NCBI GenBank assembly: GCA_944321635.1 | Contig: CALULY010000013.1 | Location: forward strand, 1 to 64,000 | DNA: 64,000 bases | Reading direction: 5' to 3' | Source: an uncultured Bacteroidaceae bacterium | Lineage (GTDB): Bacteria > Bacteroidota > Bacteroidia > Bacteroidales > Bacteroidaceae | Shown here: one piece after another, positions 51,350 through 60,476 of the stretch | Numbering within the stretch: position 1 is the stretch's first letter | Layout of the letters: each line of letters opens with the position of its first letter | Program-made: the position numbers and the translations under genes | The notes under the pieces: generated by a model | What the model was told of the DNA's origin: nothing | Database searches by the model: none | What the model saw: only the letters and a program-made list of their open reading frames with translations

Positions 51350-52312
51350 ATGGGGTTATTTAGTTTTCTATCAAAGGACAAGAAAGAGACTTTGGACAAA
51401 GGACTGTCCAAGACCAAAGAAAGTTTATTCGGCAAAATCGCACGCGCCATAGCAGGCAAATCAACGATAGACGATGATGTGCTGGACAACCTTGAGGAGG
51501 TCTTGGTGACATCCGACGTTGGTGTGGCAACGACATTGAAAATAATCAACCGTGTCAAGAAAAGGGTCGAGAAAGACAAATACGTCACGACTAACGAACT
51601 GAACAACATCCTGCGCGACGAGATAGCCTCAATGATCATCGAGAACCAATCACCGGTCACAGGCGACTTTGAGGTTCCTGCTGACAAGAAGCCCTACGTA
51701 ATCCTCGTCGTAGGGGTCAACGGGGTCGGCAAGACGACAACAATAGGCAAACTCGCCTACCAATTCAAGAAAGCAGGCAACAAAGTCTACCTCGGGGCAG
51801 CCGACACATTCCGTGCTGCCGCAGTGGAACAGATTGTCATCTGGGGCGAAAGGGTCGGAGTGCCTGTAATCAAACAAAAAATGGGAGCAGACCCAGCATC
51901 TGTGGCATTTGACACCCTCAACTCGGCAACAGCCAACAAGGCAGATGTGGTAATAATCGACACTGCCGGCCGTCTGCACAACAAAGTCAACCTGATGAAC
52001 GAATTGGCAAAAATAAAGAATGTGATGAGGAAAGTCGTCCCAGATGCCCCTCACGAAGTACTGTTGGTACTTGACGGGTCAACGGGACAAAACGCATTCG
52101 AGCAAGCAAAACAATTCATAAAAGCCACTGAGGTGAACGCATTGGCTGTCACCAAACTCGACGGCACGGCCAAGGGCGGAGTGGTAATCGGCATATCCGA
52201 CCAGTTCCAAGTCCCTGTCAAATACATCGGACTGGGCGAGGGAATGGAAGACCTCCAAATCTTCAGACGCAGGGAATTCGTAGATTCATTGTTCGGCGAC
52301 CATGAGAAATAA
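51350..52312 (+). CDS. ftsY: Signal recognition particle receptor FtsY
   Basis: 320 aa, SRP GTPase that docks ribosome-SRP complexes at the membrane. N and G domains only; the acidic A domain of E. coli FtsY is absent, as usual outside Proteobacteria. G1 'GVNGVGKTTTIGKLAY', G2/G3 'DTFRAAAVEQ' and 'IDTAGRLHNKVNLM', G4 'TKLDGTAKGG'. The stop overlaps rimO by 11 bases, coupling the two. Confidence 0.98.
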   Translation: MGLFSFLSKDKKETLDKGLSKTKESLFGKIARAIAGKSTIDDDVLDNLEEVLVTSDVGVATTLKIINRVKKRVEKDKYVTTNELNNILRDEIASMIIENQSPVTGDFEVPADKKPYVILVVGVNGVGKTTTIGKLAYQFKKAGNKVYLGAADTFRAAAVEQIVIWGERVGVPVIKQKMGADPASVAFDTLNSATANKADVVIIDTAGRLHNKVNLMNELAKIKNVMRKVVPDAPHEVLLVLDGSTGQNAFEQAKQFIKATEVNALAVTKLDGTAKGGVVIGISDQFQVPVKYIGLGEGMEDLQIFRRREFVDSLFGDHEK

Positions 52313-53600
52313 CATCATCGACGTAATAACCCTCGGTTGCTCCAAAAACCTTGTTGACTCAGAAATGCTCATGAAGCAGCTCGCAGTCAACGGTTACAAG
52401 GTGCGCCATGACCCAGAAGACATAAAAGGGCGCATCGCCGTGGTCAATACTTGCGGATTTATCGGTGATGCAAAGGAAGAGTCAATCAACATGATCCTCG
52501 AACTCGCCGAGTTGAAAGAAGAGGGGAAACTCGACAGGCTGTATGTCATGGGATGCTTGTCTGAACGCTACCTCAACGACCTCAAGATGGAAATCCCGCA
52601 GGTTGACAAATTCTATGGCAAATTCAACTGGCAACAGCTCATCGGCGATCTTGGCAAAAACTATGACATCTCATGCAAGGACAAACGCATTTTGACCACG
52701 CCTCCGCACTACGCCTACCTCAAGATTGCCGAGGGGTGCAACAGGCATTGCGCTTACTGCGCCATACCAATAATCACGGGCAACTACAAGTCGCGCCCGG
52801 CGGATGAAATCCTGGCTGAAGCCGAATACCTCGCATCGACAGGCGTAAAAGAGTTGCAGGTCATAGCACAAGACCTGACCTACTATGGCATGGACACAGA
52901 ACACAAGCTCATGCTCACCCACCTCATCGACGGGATGTCTAATATAAAAGGTATAGAGTGGATACGCCTGCACTATGCCTACCCGACAATGTTCCCCTAT
53001 GATTTGCTGGAAGTGATGCGCGAGCGTGACAATGTTTGCCGCTATCTCGACATCGCATTGCAGCACATCAGCGACAAGATGCTCACAGCAATGCGACGAC
53101 ACACGACGAAAGATGAGACCTACCGTCTGATAGAACGCCTAAGGGAAGAAGTGCCAGGCATACACCTCCGCACCACGCTCATGGTGGGATTCCCCGGAGA
53201 GACGGATGAAGACTTTGAGCAGCTCAAGAAGTTCGTCAGGGACGTACGCTTCGAGCGCATGGGGGCATTCATGTATTCAGAAGAGGATGGCACATACGCC
53301 GCAAACCACTACACCGACGACGTGCCTCAAGAGGTGAAGCAAGAACGCCTTGACGAGTTGATGTACATCCAACAGGAAATCTCAGCCGGACTGTCAGCCG
53401 AAAAGATAGGCAACACCTATAAAGTGATAATCGACCGGATGGAGAACGAATACTATATCGGCCGCACCGAATTTGACTCTCCGGAGGTTGACCCCGAGGT
53501 GCTGATCAAGCAAGGGGAAAAGCCGCTCGCGATAGGCTCGTTCCACAACGTCAGGATAACGGATGCCGACGACTTCGATCTCTACGGCGAAGTGATTTGA
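52302..53600 (+). CDS. rimO: Ribosomal protein S12 methylthiotransferase RimO
   Basis: 432 aa radical-SAM enzyme that methylthiolates Asp in S12. Residues 1-115 are the UPF0004 domain with three Cys ligands ('TLGCSKNLVDSEML', 'NTCGFI', 'MGCLSERY'), then the radical SAM CxxxCxxC in 'EGCNRHCAYCAIPIITG', and a C-terminal TRAM domain (from about 365). 'FIGDAKEESINMILELAELK' distinguishes RimO from MiaB. Overlaps the ftsY end. Confidence 0.98.
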   Translation: MRNNIIDVITLGCSKNLVDSEMLMKQLAVNGYKVRHDPEDIKGRIAVVNTCGFIGDAKEESINMILELAELKEEGKLDRLYVMGCLSERYLNDLKMEIPQVDKFYGKFNWQQLIGDLGKNYDISCKDKRILTTPPHYAYLKIAEGCNRHCAYCAIPIITGNYKSRPADEILAEAEYLASTGVKELQVIAQDLTYYGMDTEHKLMLTHLIDGMSNIKGIEWIRLHYAYPTMFPYDLLEVMRERDNVCRYLDIALQHISDKMLTAMRRHTTKDETYRLIERLREEVPGIHLRTTLMVGFPGETDEDFEQLKKFVRDVRFERMGAFMYSEEDGTYAANHYTDDVPQEVKQERLDELMYIQQEISAGLSAEKIGNTYKVIIDRMENEYYIGRTEFDSPEVDPEVLIKQGEKPLAIGSFHNVRITDADDFDLYGEVI

Positions 53601-53635
53601 GACAAACCTATTAACAACTTAAATACTTGGGCACT

Positions 53636-55648
53636 ATGGACAATGTTTTAGGACTTATCAAAAACGACCCTTGGCTTGAGCCTTACGCCAACGCCATCAA
53701 CGGCCGGCATGACTTTGTTCTCCGCAAGGAAAAGGAACTCACAGCCGATGGCAAGACAAGCCTGTCAGATTTTGCTGACGGCTATCTCTACTTCGGCCTG
53801 CACAAGACAGACAAAGGATGGGTGCTGCGCGAATGGGCTCCCAACGCCACGAAAATCGTCCTCGTTGGCACGTTCAGCGGATGGGAAGAAAAAGCCGCTT
53901 ACCAACTAAAGCCCAAGAAAAACGGTGTCTGGGAATTGAAGATGAAGCCTGATGCCATCCACCACCTCGACCTGTACAAACTCCACGTCTACTGGGACGG
54001 CGGCATGGGTGAACGCATCCCGGCATGGGTCAACCGTGTGGTACAGGACGAGACGACAAAGATATTCTCCGCCCAGGTCTGGTGTCCCGAGCACCCCTAT
54101 AAGTTCAAGAAACGCCAGTTCAAACCCAAGACTAACCCTCTCCTCATCTACGAATGCCACATCGGCATGGCACAAGATGCAGAAAAGGTGGGGACGTACC
54201 GCGAATTCAAAGACAACGTACTGCCCCGCGTCGTTGCTGACGGCTACAATTGCCTGCAAATAATGGCCATACAGGAGCACCCTTACTATGGCAGCTTCGG
54301 CTACCACGTCTCCAGTTTCTTCGCCCCGTCATCACGCTTCGGGACACCCGATGAATTAAAAGAACTCATCGACGAGGCGCACCGCAACGGGCTGGCAGTC
54401 ATCATGGACATAGTTCACTCGCACGCCGTAAAGAACGAGGTCGAGGGACTGGCCAACTTCGCGGGAGACCCCAACCAATACTTCTATCCGGGCGACCGCC
54501 ACGAGCATCCGGCTTGGGACTCGTTGTGCTTCGACTACGGGAAAAACGAGGTGCTGCACTTCCTGTTGTCCAACTGCAAATACTGGATTGAGGAATTCCA
54601 CTTCGACGGATTCCGTTTCGACGGCGTGACATCGATGATATACTACAACCACGGTCTCGGCGAAGCATTCTGCAACTACGGCGACTACTACAACGGCGGG
54701 CAGGATGACAATGCCATCGCCTATCTCACCCTCGCCAACAAACTCATCCATCAGGTCAAGCCCAATGCCATAACCATTGCCGAGGAAGTCTCGGGTATGC
54801 CCGGCCTTGCCGCCCCGATTGAGGATGGAGGCTACGGTTTCGACTACCGCATGGCGATGAACATCCCCGACTACTGGATCAAGACCATCAAGGAATGCAA
54901 GGACGAGGACTGGCGGCCGTCATCCCTCTTCTGGGAAGTGACCAACCGCCGCAAAGACGAGAAGACCATCTCCTACGTCGAGAGCCACGACCAGGCACTT
55001 GTCGGCGACAAGACAGTCATCTTCCGCCTCATCGATGCCGACATGTATTGGCACATGGCCAAGCGCGACCGCAACTTCACCGTCGATCGCGGCATGGCTC
55101 TTGACAAGATGATCAAGCTGCTCACCCTGTCAACCATCAACGGAGGCTACCTCAACTTCATGGGCAACGAGTTTGGTCATCCCGAGTGGATAGACTTTCC
55201 GCGTGAGGGCAACGGCTGGTCATACAAATATGCCCGCCGCCAGTGGAATCTCGTTGACAACCATGACCTCTGCTATCACTACCTTGGCGACTTCGACAAA
55301 GCAATGATCGAGGTGGTCAAGAGCGTGCGCAACTTTCAAAAGACAGATGTCGTCGAAGTGTGGCACAACGACGGCGACCAAATCCTCGCCTACGAGCGCG
55401 GCTCGCTGCTGTTCATCTTCAACTTCAACCCGTCCAAGTCGTTTGAGGGTTATGGTTTCTTGGTCAAGGAGGGCAAGTACGAAGTGGCGCTCAACACCGA
55501 CGACAAGGCCTACGGCGGCTTCGGGCTGACAGATGACACGGTTGAACACTTCACCATGCACGATGACCTCTACCACAAGCAACGGAAAGGCTGGCTCAAG
55601 CTCTACATCCCGGCACGCACGGCGGTGGTGCTGAGGAGGGTGAAATAA
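53636..55648 (+). CDS. glgB: 1,4-alpha-glucan branching enzyme
   Basis: 670 aa from ATG 53636 (MDNVLGLIKNDPWLEPYANA); a TTG nine bases upstream is in frame but unlikely. Adds alpha-1,6 branches to glycogen. CBM48 at about 60-150 ('VLREWAPNATKIVLVGTFSG'), GH13 barrel 170-540, with 'DGFRFDGVTSMIYYNHG' (nucleophile Asp in R-x-D), the acid/base Glu in 'IAEEVSGMPG' and the third Asp in 'YVESHDQALV'. The C-terminal beta domain ends 'ARTAVVLRRVK'. At this length it is the eukaryote-like short form common in Bacteroidota. Monocistronic. Confidence 0.97.
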   Translation: MDNVLGLIKNDPWLEPYANAINGRHDFVLRKEKELTADGKTSLSDFADGYLYFGLHKTDKGWVLREWAPNATKIVLVGTFSGWEEKAAYQLKPKKNGVWELKMKPDAIHHLDLYKLHVYWDGGMGERIPAWVNRVVQDETTKIFSAQVWCPEHPYKFKKRQFKPKTNPLLIYECHIGMAQDAEKVGTYREFKDNVLPRVVADGYNCLQIMAIQEHPYYGSFGYHVSSFFAPSSRFGTPDELKELIDEAHRNGLAVIMDIVHSHAVKNEVEGLANFAGDPNQYFYPGDRHEHPAWDSLCFDYGKNEVLHFLLSNCKYWIEEFHFDGFRFDGVTSMIYYNHGLGEAFCNYGDYYNGGQDDNAIAYLTLANKLIHQVKPNAITIAEEVSGMPGLAAPIEDGGYGFDYRMAMNIPDYWIKTIKECKDEDWRPSSLFWEVTNRRKDEKTISYVESHDQALVGDKTVIFRLIDADMYWHMAKRDRNFTVDRGMALDKMIKLLTLSTINGGYLNFMGNEFGHPEWIDFPREGNGWSYKYARRQWNLVDNHDLCYHYLGDFDKAMIEVVKSVRNFQKTDVVEVWHNDGDQILAYERGSLLFIFNFNPSKSFEGYGFLVKEGKYEVALNTDDKAYGGFGLTDDTVEHFTMHDDLYHKQRKGWLKLYIPARTAVVLRRVK

Positions 55649-55677
55649 AATCCAATAGCTGACAAATTGCAACATAG

Positions 55678-55717
55678 ATCCCCCGTCATCAGAGATTGAT
55701 GGCGGGGGATTTTCTTT
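55678..55717 (+). terminator. Terminator of glgB
   Basis: ATCCCCCG-CATCA pairs with TGATG-CGGGGGAT, followed by TTTTCTTT. Confidence 0.9.
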
Positions 55718-56183
55718 ATTCACCAGTACCACCCATAGTTTTATCCACAACCTGCCATGAATAACAGGGCTTTTCCCATGGACCTGCTTGACCTCCATAA
55801 TTTGAAGGAGCAAAAGGGATTTGCACACTGACGGCTGCACCGTTTATGTTGCCATTACTGCCATAAACATACTCAACAACATAAATGCGGACAAAAACAA
55901 TCTGCTCGTTTACATCATTGCTTGCTGCGATATAGCCAGGCCATATCAATGCATCACAACTCCAGCCACTTTGGGGCAAATTCCTTACCTCCGCAAGTCC
56001 ATCAACTTCCCCCACATCTGCAATAGTAGCACCATTACAACTGAAATTATTAAAGTCCCATTCTACCCCGAATTGACTTAGTATGTCAGTCTGCTTTTCA
56101 TACATATTGAATGTGACAGCCCCGTCTGGGAGAAGTCCCTCCTCCTCGCCGCACCCCACGACAGCAAGACAGAGCCGGCGGGG
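55716..56183 (-). pseudogene. Lipoprotein gene missing its start codon and most of its signal peptide
   Basis: The minus-strand frame reads from a TGA at 56186-56184 through 'PRRLCLAVVGCGEEEGLL', the end of a signal peptide with lipobox AVVGC, into a beta-rich domain ('VEWDFNNFSCNGATIADVGE', 'QIVFVRIYVVEYVYGSNGN') and stops at 55716. No ATG, GTG or TTG precedes the lipobox, and the only possible start (GTG at 56159) would remove the signal peptide. The lesion lies about 20 bp from the edge of the repeat element at 56204. The rest of the frame is undamaged, so the loss looks recent. No family recognised. Confidence 0.65.
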
Positions 56184-56203
56184 TCAGGCTTCTAATCAGT
56201 GAA

Positions 56204-56403
56204 GTCTGGCATAAACTTCCTCCACTCGCCGGGAAAAGTTCATTGCCTCCTGACATAAAGTATATTCAGAAGTTCTGTTTATATAAACAAAAGTTCTGAA
56301 TATATAAACAGAACTTTTGTTTTTACTTTATTCGCCGGGCAAAGGAACTTCATGCACCGGGCAGGTGAACTTTACATCAGTCCTAAGTGAATTTCATGTC
56401 AGG
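56204..56403. repeat. Mirror-symmetric 21/22-bp dyad element, copy 3 (three inner dyads)
   Basis: Inner dyads centre at 56272 (CAGAAGTTCTG, a perfect palindrome), 56293 and 56314. Left outer units centre at 56216, 56238 and 56260; right outer units at 56326, 56348, 56370 and 56392. The 12-bp step is kept on both sides. Symmetry centre 56293. It is one inner unit shorter than the copies at 28 and 37 kb. The stretch 56404-56585 shows no gene. Confidence 0.93.
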
Positions 56404-56585
56404 CGTGCTGTTGCCCCGCTCCTGATGCTGCCAGGTTTTGCCCTGGAAATGTGCAAGTTCCGGCTTGGCCTGGCGCGGACAACCCTTTGGAGCGGGCGGC
56501 TTTGGAGCAGAAGGTTTTTGCCACCGCGTGCTGCGGCGCAGGGGGTTGGCTCAGGACATTGCGGCAGCATCGCGCCGGGCCGGTG

Positions 56586-59042
56586 TCAGCAGGGGTCAAC
56601 GTCGCAGAAGATTGATGCAGAGGCATAGCCGTCCATGCCCTGCACGGCGGCGCAGGCCTGGCGTAGCTGTTGCTTGGCGTATCGGATGTTCAGCCCGTTC
56701 TCAAGGCGGACGATGGTCTTGCGGATGTGGTATGCCTGCACCTTTGACACCGGGGGCTTGTCGGGACCAAGCACGCGGTCGCCGAAGATCCTCCTGAGTG
56801 CCGCGCCGAGGCTGGCGGCGGCGGCATCGGCCACGTCGGGGCGTTTGTGCTTGACATAGACGCTCACGAGGCGGTAGAACGGTGGGTAGCGGAACAACTC
56901 GCGCTCCACCAGTTCGTTGGCATACATGGCGGCATAGTCGTTGTCGGTTATCATCTTCACCAGCGGGCTGTCCGCCGAGTAGGTTTGCAGGATGACGCAG
57001 CCCCGGCGATTCTTCCTCCCGGCCCGGCCCGCGACTTGCGACATGAGTTGGAAGGCGCGTTCCTGTGCGCGGAAGTCGGGGTAGTTCATGATGTTGTCGG
57101 CATTCATTATGCCCACCACACTGACGTTCTCAAAGTCAAGCCCTTTGCTGATCATCTGCGTCCCGACGAGGATGTCGATTTTGCCGCTGGCAAAGTCGCC
57201 GAGGATGGTCTCATAGGCGTGCCTGCTCCTCGTGGTGTCGATGTCCAGACGCGCCACCGAGGCTTTGGGGAAGAGGCGGCGGATGTCTTCCTCAAGGCGT
57301 TCCGTGCCAAATCCACGGCTGTCCATCTTGCGTTCGCCGCACGCCGGGCACGCCTGCGGCAAGGGTGTGGTGCGTCCGCAATAGTGGCAGGTGAGCACTC
57401 CTTGCTGCTTGTGGTAGGTGAGGCTCACATCACAGAAGTCGCACCTCGGCACCCATCCGCAAGTGTGGCAGATGAGCATCGGGGAAAAGCCGCGCCTGTT
57501 CTGGAAGAGGATGGCTTGCTCGCCGTTGCCCAACGCTTCTTGCAGCTTGTCGAGCAGGACGGGAGAGAACTGGCCGTCCATGGCCTTGCGGCGTTGCTCC
57601 TCTTTCAGGTCAACGACTGTCACGGCGGGGAGCTGGACTTCGCTGTACCTCTGCCGCATCTCGACCAGCCCGTATTTGCCGCTACACGCGTTGTAGTAGG
57701 TCTCCAGCGACGGTGTTGCAGTGCCGAGCAACGTTTTCGCGCCGGAGAGCATGGCAAGCATTATGGCAGTGTCGCGCCCGTTGTAGCGCGGTGCCGGCTC
57801 TGTCTGCTTGTAGGAGGCCTCATGCTCCTCGTCGATGATCACCAGCCCGAGGTCGGTGAAGGGCAGGAACACTGCCGACCGCGCGCCGATGATGAGCTGG
57901 CAGGGGTGTTCGCCGAGCTGCCTGCGCCAGATGCCGAGCCTCTCTGCGTCGGTCAGCCGCGAGTGGTAGACGGTTTGGCGGTCGCCGAAGAAGCGTGCCA
58001 GCCTCTCGGTTATCTGTGTCGTGAGGGCAATCTCAGGCAACATATAGAGGACTTGCTTGCCTTGTGCGAGCACTTTGGATATGAGGTGGATGTAGATTTC
58101 TGTCTTGCCCGATGCCGTCACCCCGTGGAGCAAGCAAACGTTTTTGGCGGCGAATGCCTTCTCGACTTGCCGCATCGCGGTGTCTTGCATGGCATTCAAC
58201 GGGTTGAGAGGGGCGGTGTCCCCGGCTTTGCGTGCCATGCTGCCCGCCGGGAGGTCTATGGCTTGCAGCACGTTGGCGGCGAGCAGCTTGTTGAGCAGCG
58301 TGTTCCCCCTGGTCGTGCCGGCTGTGATTGCGCTTTTCTCGACGAGCATTCTGTCATTACGGGCGGCGAGGCCGAGGTATTTGTGCAGCATGGCGGTTTG
58401 CTTATCATCGTTCCCGAGCACGTCCGAGGCTATTTGTCCCTCCGGTTTGCCTTGCAGGTCGTCGGCGAAACGGACGTATGTGGTCATGCGTTGCTTGGCT
58501 TGATGCTTGACATCTTCCTTCACCTTTATCAACTGGCGGTCAAGCATTTTGTTGACCGTCGTCAGGAGTGCCGGGATGCGGGCGGCGGTGTCGAGCCGCT
58601 GGATGGTCATCCGTTTGCTGCTGGTGATGAGTTGCAGGATGAGTTTTTCCTTGTCGTTGAGGCTCGTCCCGTCCGGTGCGTCGTCGCCTGGCACCAGGAT
58701 TGTCTCGCTGCCAGGCCTGAGGCGGGAAGGGACGGCGGCCTTAAACACTTCGCCGAGCGTGCAGAGGTAGTAGTCGGCAATCCATTCCCACAACTTCAAT
58801 TGCCCCTGCGTCACGACAGGCGTGTCATCGACTACCGCCTCGACATCCACTATCTTGAAGCGGCCGGGGGCGGTGTCGTGGACATCCTTTATCATTGCGG
58901 TGTATCTCTTCTTGCCCTTGATTGCGACAATCACCCTGCAACCGGGCTTCGGGTCGGATGCCATGTCCGACGGCACAGAGTAGGTCAGCGTCCCGGGCAG
59001 GAGGAGGGGGAGGATCACGTCCACATATTTCCTTGTCATCAT
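56586..59042 (-). CDS. priA: Primosomal protein N' (replication restart helicase PriA)
   Basis: 818 aa. Reloads the replisome at stalled forks. N-terminal DNA-binding domain at about 1-110, helicase Walker A 'LLHGVTASGKTEIYIHLI', DEEH box 'VIIDEEHEASYKQ', and the zinc-binding Cys set in 'ICHTCGWVPRCDFCDVSL', 'LTCHYCGRTTPLPQACPACG' are all present; motif VI 'QVAGRAGRKNRRG' follows. A -7 box (TAACTTTG) lies on the minus strand 16 bp before the start. Monocistronic. Confidence 0.97.
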   Translation of the reverse strand: MMTRKYVDVILPLLLPGTLTYSVPSDMASDPKPGCRVIVAIKGKKRYTAMIKDVHDTAPGRFKIVDVEAVVDDTPVVTQGQLKLWEWIADYYLCTLGEVFKAAVPSRLRPGSETILVPGDDAPDGTSLNDKEKLILQLITSSKRMTIQRLDTAARIPALLTTVNKMLDRQLIKVKEDVKHQAKQRMTTYVRFADDLQGKPEGQIASDVLGNDDKQTAMLHKYLGLAARNDRMLVEKSAITAGTTRGNTLLNKLLAANVLQAIDLPAGSMARKAGDTAPLNPLNAMQDTAMRQVEKAFAAKNVCLLHGVTASGKTEIYIHLISKVLAQGKQVLYMLPEIALTTQITERLARFFGDRQTVYHSRLTDAERLGIWRRQLGEHPCQLIIGARSAVFLPFTDLGLVIIDEEHEASYKQTEPAPRYNGRDTAIMLAMLSGAKTLLGTATPSLETYYNACSGKYGLVEMRQRYSEVQLPAVTVVDLKEEQRRKAMDGQFSPVLLDKLQEALGNGEQAILFQNRRGFSPMLICHTCGWVPRCDFCDVSLTYHKQQGVLTCHYCGRTTPLPQACPACGERKMDSRGFGTERLEEDIRRLFPKASVARLDIDTTRSRHAYETILGDFASGKIDILVGTQMISKGLDFENVSVVGIMNADNIMNYPDFRAQERAFQLMSQVAGRAGRKNRRGCVILQTYSADSPLVKMITDNDYAAMYANELVERELFRYPPFYRLVSVYVKHKRPDVADAAAASLGAALRRIFGDRVLGPDKPPVSKVQAYHIRKTIVRLENGLNIRYAKQQLRQACAAVQGMDGYASASIFCDVDPC

Positions 59043-59058
59043 GCGGTGTTCTTTGGCG

Positions 59059-59066
59059 CAAAGTTA
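59059..59066 (-). promoter_or_regulatory. -7 box of priA
   Basis: Minus strand TAACTTTG, 16 bp before the ATG at 59042. Confidence 0.5.
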
Positions 59067-59137
59067 GCAATAAGGCATAAAAAGCCCTGCTGCCGCCCCG
59101 GCCTCGTCGTTTTTAACGCACGTTTGGAGGGAATGTC

Positions 59138-59168
59138 TTTGCATGAATGTCCTATTTACATACTTTTG
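59138..59168 (+). promoter_or_regulatory. Promoter of the coiled-coil protein gene
   Basis: TTTG (59138-59141), 19-bp spacer, TACTTTTG (59161-59168); leader about 28 nt. Confidence 0.78.
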
Positions 59169-59203
59169 TGCCACTTAACTGAAAACGACAGCATTGTAAA
59201 TAT

Positions 59204-60079
59204 ATGGAAAAGAAGCCTAAGATAATCATCACATCACTCATCGTGGCCATCGTCGTCGTGGTTGGTGTCACCATGACACTCCTCTTGATGGAGAGGCAAA
59301 GCAAGCAGGATATGCTCCAACTGTTTGAACTCGAAAAAGAGGAGATGAGCAACGACTACCTCAACTATGCAAAGCAATATGACGAGTTGCAGGAAGTCAT
59401 CACCAACGACTCCCTGCGCCGCCTGCTCGACCAAGAAAAGATGCGAGTGCAACGTCTGCTTGAAGAGCTGCAATCGGTCAAGACCTCGGACGCGGCAGAA
59501 ATAATGAGGCTCAAGAAAGAGTTGCAGACAGTGCGTGCCGTCATGCGGAACTATGTGATGCAAATCGATTCGCTCGGGCGGCTTAACAAGGCTCTCGACG
59601 ATGAAAACAAGCAGCTCAAACGCCAAAACCGTGAAGTGGTCTCGCAGGTGACAACACTCACCGAGGAGAAAGAGGCACTGACCGAGAAGATGACAATCGC
59701 CTCCCAACTCAACGCAAGCAACATCACTGTCGCCGCCAACAACAAACGGGGACGCAAGGCACGCCGCATCAAGGATGTGACGCAACTGGTATTCAACTTC
59801 AAAATCGACAGGAATCCCAACACCGAACCAGGGGTGAAGACCGCCTACCTCCGCATCATGAAGCCCGACAACACCGTGCTCAAGAATGCCAATTCGGGGA
59901 CATTCGACTTCGAGGACACCAAGCTGACCTATTCTATCCGCAGGGATTTCGAGTTCGGGGGCGACGAGGTTGACATGACGATGTACTGGGACGTCAAGGA
60001 ATATCTGTTTGAAGGCACCTACCGCCTGGACATCTTCGTCGATGGCAACTTGATAGGCTACGCATCGTTTGAGCTCTGA
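59204..60079 (+). CDS. Single-pass membrane coiled-coil protein, Bacteroidota type
   Basis: 291 aa. One TM helix at 7-29 (IIITSLIVAIVVVVGVTMTL), then a coiled coil of about 130 residues (30-165, Glu/Lys/Leu heptads: 'EIMRLKKELQTVRAVMRNYV'), a basic hinge 'NNKRGRKARRIKD', and a C-terminal beta domain from about 190 ('TQLVFNFKIDRNPNTEPGVK', 'YLFEGTYRLDIFVDGNLIGY'). The N-in topology would place the coil and domain in the periplasm. I recognise the arrangement from Bacteroidales genomes but know no function. Strong promoter and terminator; monocistronic. Confidence 0.85.
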   Translation: MEKKPKIIITSLIVAIVVVVGVTMTLLLMERQSKQDMLQLFELEKEEMSNDYLNYAKQYDELQEVITNDSLRRLLDQEKMRVQRLLEELQSVKTSDAAEIMRLKKELQTVRAVMRNYVMQIDSLGRLNKALDDENKQLKRQNREVVSQVTTLTEEKEALTEKMTIASQLNASNITVAANNKRGRKARRIKDVTQLVFNFKIDRNPNTEPGVKTAYLRIMKPDNTVLKNANSGTFDFEDTKLTYSIRRDFEFGGDEVDMTMYWDVKEYLFEGTYRLDIFVDGNLIGYASFEL

Positions 60080-60106
60080 CGGACGGGCTTATATATAATA
60101 ATGTTA

Positions 60107-60146
60107 AAAGGGCTGCCGGCAAGTCTGTTTGCCGGCAGCCCTTTTA
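60107..60146. terminator. Bidirectional terminator
   Basis: GGGCTGCCGGCA pairs with TGCCGGCAGCCC, flanked by AAAA and TTTT, between the convergent coiled-coil and ABM genes. Confidence 0.93.
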
Positions 60147-60193
60147 CCTTTCACCATCACACCAGCCGTGGCGGCGGCGGATGCCTGCGCCTG

Positions 60194-60472
60194 TCAGAAC
60201 GTGAATTTCTCAGTCTTCATCCCCTCACTCAGAGCCTTTAGCCGTGGGACGAGTGTGATGAAGTGCGGTGCCGCCTCGTGTGCGGCGAGTGAAGCCTCGT
60301 CCTGCCACGTCTCACAAATCATCAACACCCCTTGCCGCGTCGCACTGGCGAAGATGTCGTAAGCTATGCATCCCTTGTCGGTTTGCGAAGCCTTTGTCAA
60401 TTTGCTGGCAACGTCGATGAGTTCGTCCCTGTTGCCTTCGTTCACGCTGATGAATACGTTGAGTCTGATCAT
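60194..60472 (-). CDS. ABM-domain protein (putative quinol monooxygenase, YgiN-like)
   Basis: 92 aa ferredoxin-like dimeric fold: 'IRLNVFISVNEGNRDELIDV', 'ASQTDKGCIAYDIFASATRQ', 'MICETWQDEASLAAHEAAPH'. The conserved W-x-D and C-terminal His-x3-P-H features of antibiotic biosynthesis monooxygenase-like proteins are visible. The actual reaction is uncertain; many members are quinone-related or detoxifying. It starts four bases after the MATE stop, so it is in one operon with the exporter, which could suggest a shared role in handling small toxic compounds (inference). Confidence 0.88.
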   Translation of the reverse strand: MIRLNVFISVNEGNRDELIDVASKLTKASQTDKGCIAYDIFASATRQGVLMICETWQDEASLAAHEAAPHFITLVPRLKALSEGMKTEKFTF

Positions 60473-60476
60473 AGTC

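Noticed and set aside
56847-59225. 792-codon open frame on the plus strand
   Set aside because: It is exactly antisense to priA, whose protein is fully recognisable; the antisense translation has no family features and arises from codon bias.
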